This document shows, piece by piece, positions 60,352-64,000 of a stretch of DNA of 64,000 nucleotides. The first letter of the stretch is position 1, and each line of letters opens with the position of its first letter. The DNA comes from Pseudomonas saudiphocaensis (GTDB taxonomy: Bacteria > Pseudomonadota > Gammaproteobacteria > Pseudomonadales > Pseudomonadaceae): NCBI RefSeq assembly GCF_000756775.1, contig NZ_CCSF01000001.1:2418001-2482000 (forward strand), given 5' to 3'. A model generated the notes under the pieces. The model was not told the DNA's origin and searched no databases. It was given only the letters and a program-made list of their open reading frames with translations. The position numbers and the translations under genes were made by a program.

Positions 60352-61290
60352 TCATTTCAGCCGCTCGCTGAGAAAGTCGAAATACTCCCGCCGCAGGGCT
60401 TCATGCTCATTGACCAGATGATGCTTCGCGCCGGGCAAACGCAGAATTTCCGGGGCGGCAAATTTTCGCTCCAGAACCGGCAGGTTGTACCGCCAGTCGA
60501 CAGTCATGTCAGCTTCGCCCTGGATGATGATCGGGCTTTGCCGGCTCGCCCCAGCGCCTTCGATGCGCGGGATCCAGCGCGACAGTGCGCCGACCCAGGC
60601 GGTGGGCAGGATGTCCGGCTGCAGCGGATCACTGCGCTGAACGAAATCCAGAAAGGCGGGGTCTCCGGAGTTGTCACTGAAAGTCCGGGGAATCTGCTGC
60701 ACGAAGCGGCGCACCAGCTCATAGCTGATCCGCGAGCGTAGCCAGGCGCGCGGGCGCACCAGCGGTGCCAGCAGGATGGTGCGCCCTAGCTCGGCATCGT
60801 CCGGCCGATGCAACAGGTGATCGATGGCGATTGCGCCACCGGTACTCTGCCCCAGCAGGTGCCAAGGCCGCGGCAAATCCAGTTGCCGGGCCTGTTCGAA
60901 CAAACCACTGAGCACCGCCTGGTACTCGTCGAACTCATTGATACTGGCTCGCGGCCCGCTGGAAAGCCCATGCCCTGGAAGATCACAACCCAGCACGGCA
61001 AAGCCCATCCCCAGCCCCCAATCCACCACATGCCGGTACAGGCCCATATGGTCGTAGTAGCCATGCAGGATCAGCAAGGTCGCGTGGGGCTGCTCTGGCC
61101 ACCAGGCCTGGGCCACGATGTCGTAATCGCCAACCCGAAAGCGCCCCAGACGACGTTGCACTTTAGGCCGATGAGGCAGGTCCAGGCCATAGTAGGACTG
61201 GTATTCAAGGGCTTCGGCGCCTGCGACAACAGCTTGGGACAATGATGACAGACCGTTGCGCAGGCGCTCGGGCTGGATACGTGCGGGCAT
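60352..61290 (-). CDS. Alpha/beta hydrolase (S33, monoacylglycerol-lipase-like)
   Basis: 312 residues. Nucleophile elbow GQSTGG (Ser near residue 168), oxyanion region LILHGYYDHMGLYRHVVDW, the loop CDLPGHGLSSGPRASI, catalytic Asp probably in IIQGEADMTVDWRYN and His in GAKHHLVNE. No signal peptide. This pattern fits the Hydrolase_4/PldB family acting on lysophospholipids or monoacylglycerols. Substrate not determinable here. Confidence 0.88.
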   Translation of the reverse strand: MPARIQPERLRNGLSSLSQAVVAGAEALEYQSYYGLDLPHRPKVQRRLGRFRVGDYDIVAQAWWPEQPHATLLILHGYYDHMGLYRHVVDWGLGMGFAVLGCDLPGHGLSSGPRASINEFDEYQAVLSGLFEQARQLDLPRPWHLLGQSTGGAIAIDHLLHRPDDAELGRTILLAPLVRPRAWLRSRISYELVRRFVQQIPRTFSDNSGDPAFLDFVQRSDPLQPDILPTAWVGALSRWIPRIEGAGASRQSPIIIQGEADMTVDWRYNLPVLERKFAAPEILRLPGAKHHLVNEHEALRREYFDFLSERLK

Positions 61291-61377
61291 GGGAATTCTT
61301 CAACTTGCTTGGCCTTCGGATATTCAGCTCTGCGCCGCGTCATGGCAAGCTTGCCGGCCCACCCGTAGAGTTCTGCC

Positions 61378-61947
61378 ATGAGCACCCGCCGCAAGTATCT
61401 GATCGCAGGGCTGATTGTCCTGTTCTGGGCCAGCACCATGCTTGCTGCGTTCTGGTGGTTCGAGGCGCGCTATCTGCGCACGTTCGAGGGCGAGCGTGCC
61501 GAGCTGTTTTCCGGCGACGCTTTACAGCTCCCGGCCGCGCTACAGGGTCCAGGCCCGGTGCGCTTCGTGCATTTCTGGGACCCTGGCTGCCCTTGCAACG
61601 TGGGCAATCAGCGTCATCTGCAGGAGTTGCTTGAAAATTTTGCCGATCAGCCAGTGGAATTCTTCGAGGTGCGCAAGCCGAGCAGCACGGGCCGGCTGCC
61701 TCAACAGCTGGCGGCGCTCAAACCTCTTCCGGGAATTGCGGGCTCCGAGCTGCTGCCGGCCAGCCCGGCGGTGGGTATTTGGGATAGCAATGGCCAGCTG
61801 GCCTATATCGGCCCCTACAGTGAAGGTGCGGTATGCAGCTCGGACAACAGCTTCGTCGAACCCATCCTCGAAGCGCTGCTGGCCGGGCGACCGGTCCGCG
61901 CTACCCACTCCCTGGCGGTTGCGTGCTTCTGTGACTGGCAGCGCTGA
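61378..61947 (+). CDS. Membrane-anchored thioredoxin-like protein (DUF6436 type)
   Basis: 189 residues. One N-terminal helix (YLIAGLIVLFWASTMLAAFWW) anchors a periplasmic thioredoxin-like domain: VRFVHFWDPGCPCNVGNQRHL has the CPC in place of CxxC, and SPAVGIWDSNGQLAYIGPYSEG is the matching beta-strand block. The CxC arrangement suggests a redox or disulfide role. Divergent from the hydrolase gene. Confidence 0.78.
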   Translation: MSTRRKYLIAGLIVLFWASTMLAAFWWFEARYLRTFEGERAELFSGDALQLPAALQGPGPVRFVHFWDPGCPCNVGNQRHLQELLENFADQPVEFFEVRKPSSTGRLPQQLAALKPLPGIAGSELLPASPAVGIWDSNGQLAYIGPYSEGAVCSSDNSFVEPILEALLAGRPVRATHSLAVACFCDWQR

Positions 61948-61982
61948 GCAGGCCTGATCGACAAACCCTTGGGCAACAAGCA

Positions 61983-62005
61983 AAAGGGCGCAAGCTGCGC
62001 CCTTT
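61983..62005. terminator. Bidirectional terminator
   Basis: AAAGGGCGCA / TGCGCCCTTT with a 3-nt loop, flanked by A and T residues, between two convergent genes (61378 plus strand, potI minus strand). Confidence 0.8.
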
Positions 62006-62016
62006 CATCTTTCCGC

Positions 62017-62895
62017 TCAGCTATGGGCCGGCGGCGGCATCATGACCTTGCGCTCGGCACCTTGCTCGGCATCTATAGCCTGCCGCATGGAGCGAACACG
62101 GCGCTTCTCCGCACGTCGCGAGAGGTACCAGGCGATAAAGGTGAACAACGAGATCGTCAGCAGGATCAGGCTGGCGACGGCGTTGATCTCCGGTTTCACG
62201 CCCAGGCGCACGGCAGAGAAGATCTCCATCGGCAGGGTGGTCGAGCCGGGGCCTGAGACGAAGCTGGCCAATACCAGGTCATCCAGCGACAGGGCAAAGG
62301 AAAGCATCCCGCCAGCGGCCAGCGAGGGCGCGATCATCGGCATGGTGATCACAAGGAACACCTTCCACGGACGCGCCCCGAGGTCCATTGCCGCCTCCTC
62401 GATGGACAGGTCCAGCTCGCGCAGGCGCGCCATCACCACCACCGCTACATAGGCCGAGCAGAAGGTGGTGTGAGCGATCCAGATGGTCGCCAGACCACGC
62501 TGCGCCGGCCAGCCCACCAGTTGCGCCATGGCCACGAACAGCAGCAGCAGCGAAAGACCGGTAATCACTTCGGGCATTACCAGCGGCGCCGTGACCAGCC
62601 CGCCGAACAGCGTGCGGCCACGGAACACCGGGATACGCGTGAGCACGAAGGCGGCCATGGTGCCCAGCGCCACCGCAGCGATGGCGGTGTAGAACGCCAC
62701 CTCCAGCGAACGCATGACGGCGCCCATCAGCTGGGCGTTGTCGAGCAGCCCTACATACCACTTCACCGACCAGCCACCCCAGACCGTCACCAGACGCGAC
62801 CCGTTGAAGGAGTAGATGACCAGAATGACCATTGGCAGGTAGATGAACAGCAACCCGAGCACCAGGATCAGGTTGGAAAAGCTCCAGCGCTTCAT
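62017..62895 (-). CDS. potI: Polyamine ABC transporter permease PotI
   Basis: 292 residues, six membrane helices. The EAA loop with which it contacts the ATPase reads EEAAMDLGARPWKVFLVITMP, and LSLDDLVLASFVSGPGSTTLPM is the signature of PotC/PotI-type permeases. Together with PotH it imports putrescine (PotFGHI type). Starts with a 4-bp overlap of potH. Confidence 0.93.
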   Translation of the reverse strand: MKRWSFSNLILVLGLLFIYLPMVILVIYSFNGSRLVTVWGGWSVKWYVGLLDNAQLMGAVMRSLEVAFYTAIAAVALGTMAAFVLTRIPVFRGRTLFGGLVTAPLVMPEVITGLSLLLLFVAMAQLVGWPAQRGLATIWIAHTTFCSAYVAVVVMARLRELDLSIEEAAMDLGARPWKVFLVITMPMIAPSLAAGGMLSFALSLDDLVLASFVSGPGSTTLPMEIFSAVRLGVKPEINAVASLILLTISLFTFIAWYLSRRAEKRRVRSMRQAIDAEQGAERKVMMPPPAHS

Positions 62896-63788
62896 AGCTT
62901 GCCCTCCAATTCCTTGGCCTGGTTGCGATTGAACAGAATGATTGGCACCAGCAGGATCGCCAGCATCACCACCGCCAACGCCGAAGCCACCGGCCAGTCG
63001 CGGTTGTTGAAGAATTCCTGCCAGAGCACCTTGCCGATCATCAGCGTCTCCGGGCCACCGAGCAGCTCGGGAATGACGAACTCACCCACCACCGGAATGA
63101 ACACCAGCATGCAGCCGGCGATGATGCCGTTCTTGGACAGCGGTACGGTGATCTTCCAGAAACTGGTCAACCGCCGTGCACCAAGGTCGGAGGCGGCTTC
63201 CAGCAAGCTCAGGTCGTGCTTCACCAGGTTGGCGTAGAGCGGCAGGATCATAAATGGCAGATAGGAGTACACAACGCCGATATACACCGCCAGATCCGTG
63301 TTGAGGATCTGCAGCGGCGTGTCGATCAGGCCAATGCTCAACAGCAGGCTATTGAGCAGGCCGTTGCTGCTGAGAATCCCCATCCAGGCATAAACGCGGA
63401 TCAGGATCGCCGTCCAGGTCGGCATCATGATCAGCAGCAACAACACCGTCTGCAGATCACGGCGCGCCCGGGCGATGGCGTAGGCCATGGGATAGCCGAT
63501 CAGCAGGCACAGCAGGGTGCTGAAGAAGGCGATCTTCAACGATCCGGTGTAGGCCGCCAGATAGAGCGCGTCTTCGCTAAGGAAGATGTAGTTGCCGAGG
63601 TTGATCAGCACCTGCAACTGCTGATCGGCGTAGGCGAAGATATCGGTATACGGCGGAATCGCCACATCGGCCTCGGCAAAGCTGATCTTCAGGACGATGG
63701 CGAACGGCAGCAGAAAGAACAGCATCAGCCACAGAAAAGGGACGCCGATGACCAGCCGGCGACCGACGCTCAGGCGTATGCGGTTCAT
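62892..63788 (-). CDS. potH: Polyamine ABC transporter permease PotH
   Basis: 298 residues from the ATG at 63788; upstream in-frame codons run into potG. First helix GVPFLWLMLFFLLPFAIVLKISF, EAA loop LLEAASDLGARRLTSFWKITVPLS. PotB/PotH family. Its start overlaps the potG stop and its stop overlaps the potI start, so the three are one operon. Confidence 0.93.
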   Translation of the reverse strand: MNRIRLSVGRRLVIGVPFLWLMLFFLLPFAIVLKISFAEADVAIPPYTDIFAYADQQLQVLINLGNYIFLSEDALYLAAYTGSLKIAFFSTLLCLLIGYPMAYAIARARRDLQTVLLLLIMMPTWTAILIRVYAWMGILSSNGLLNSLLLSIGLIDTPLQILNTDLAVYIGVVYSYLPFMILPLYANLVKHDLSLLEAASDLGARRLTSFWKITVPLSKNGIIAGCMLVFIPVVGEFVIPELLGGPETLMIGKVLWQEFFNNRDWPVASALAVVMLAILLVPIILFNRNQAKELEGKL

Positions 63789-64000
63789 GCCTGCAACACC
63801 ACGCCGCTGTCGCTGAGCCAATGCACATAGACCTGTTCGTCCCAGGTCGGCCATTTCACGTGGCGCTCGGCGTTGGCGACGAAGGCCTGCAGCAACATGC
63901 CTGACTCAAGCTTGATGAAGTACACCGAGTGCCCGCCCAGGTAGGCGATATCGTGCACGGTGCCCTGTACCCAGTTGTAGTCGGGCAGTTCCAGCTCGGG
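63785..64000 (-). CDS. potG: Polyamine ABC transporter ATPase PotG, C-terminal end (partial)
   Basis: The final 71 codons of a longer gene that runs off the right edge. The sequence VHDIAYLGGHSVYFIKLES then VYVHWLSDSGVVLQA is the TOBE domain end of PotA/PotG-type ATPases. The ATPase domain is outside the window; the call rests on this domain and on potHI directly following. Confidence 0.85.
   Translation of the reverse strand, partial: PELELPDYNWVQGTVHDIAYLGGHSVYFIKLESGMLLQAFVANAERHVKWPTWDEQVYVHWLSDSGVVLQA

Noticed and set aside
62470-63830. Plus-strand frames of 204-255 codons opposite potH/potI
   Set aside because: Antisense to well-conserved permease genes.

Overview
The window comes from a Pseudomonas chromosome, most like the stutzeri/mendocina/oleovorans group judging by gene content, GC-rich codon use and family signatures; the species is inferred. 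It divides sharply near position 35,943, where the last 45 nt of a tRNA-Thr(TGT) gene lie just downstream of a phage-type tyrosine integrase. I read this as the attR end of a genomic island that fills everything to its left; the intact tRNA and the other island end would lie outside the window.

Island, left to right. (1) Heavy-metal module: czcD, a small exported protein, czcCBA on the minus strand and divergent czcRS, with a palindromic regulator box between the two operons. (2) A scarred integration site: a 5'-truncated QEGLA-motif (DUF1704) gene, a Tn21-subgroup resolvase gene, an In4-like class 1 integron (intI1, aadA1 cassette, qacEdelta1, sul1, orf5, a 123-bp IRt segment), an intact 880-bp IS6100, and a Tn21-type tnpA lacking exactly its first 26 codons, ending in a 38-bp terminal inverted repeat that sits inside an SdiA-regulated (YjiK-like) gene. 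(3) A remnant in which a dnaE2 fragment is fused in frame to the C-terminal half of a umuC gene. (4) A complete phosphite-oxidation operon, ptxABCDE: phosphite ABC importer, NAD-dependent phosphite dehydrogenase and LysR regulator. The PtxD catalytic and specificity residues all fall at the published positions. (5) An SOS-regulated umuDC (rulAB-like) pair with a clear LexA box. (6) An accessory tail of small unknown proteins, an IS3 remnant, three tandem 127-bp repeats rich in a TTTCCACC octamer, a DUF4224 protein and the integrase.

Core-like chromosome to the right: an hsdS remnant and a REP doublet; a GGDEF protein; an exopolysaccharide segment (flippase, nitroreductase-like protein, polysaccharide pyruvyl transferase); a VanZ protein; the yhiI-rbbA-yhhJ ABC exporter operon; a second GGDEF protein; rfbBACD for dTDP-L-rhamnose; dctBD with a sigma-54 promoter upstream of the TRAP transporter dctPQM; a 2-oxoglutarate dioxygenase; an exported DUF2059-like protein; an alpha/beta hydrolase; a thioredoxin-like protein; and the end of a polyamine ABC operon (potG', potH, potI).

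Functionally, the island combines metal efflux, aminoglycoside, sulfonamide and weak antiseptic resistance, use of reduced phosphorus and error-prone repair. The most notable items are the mobile phosphite-oxidation locus, the 127-bp tandem repeats, the dnaE2'-umuC' chimera, and the group of unknown small island genes with a duplicated leader sequence.
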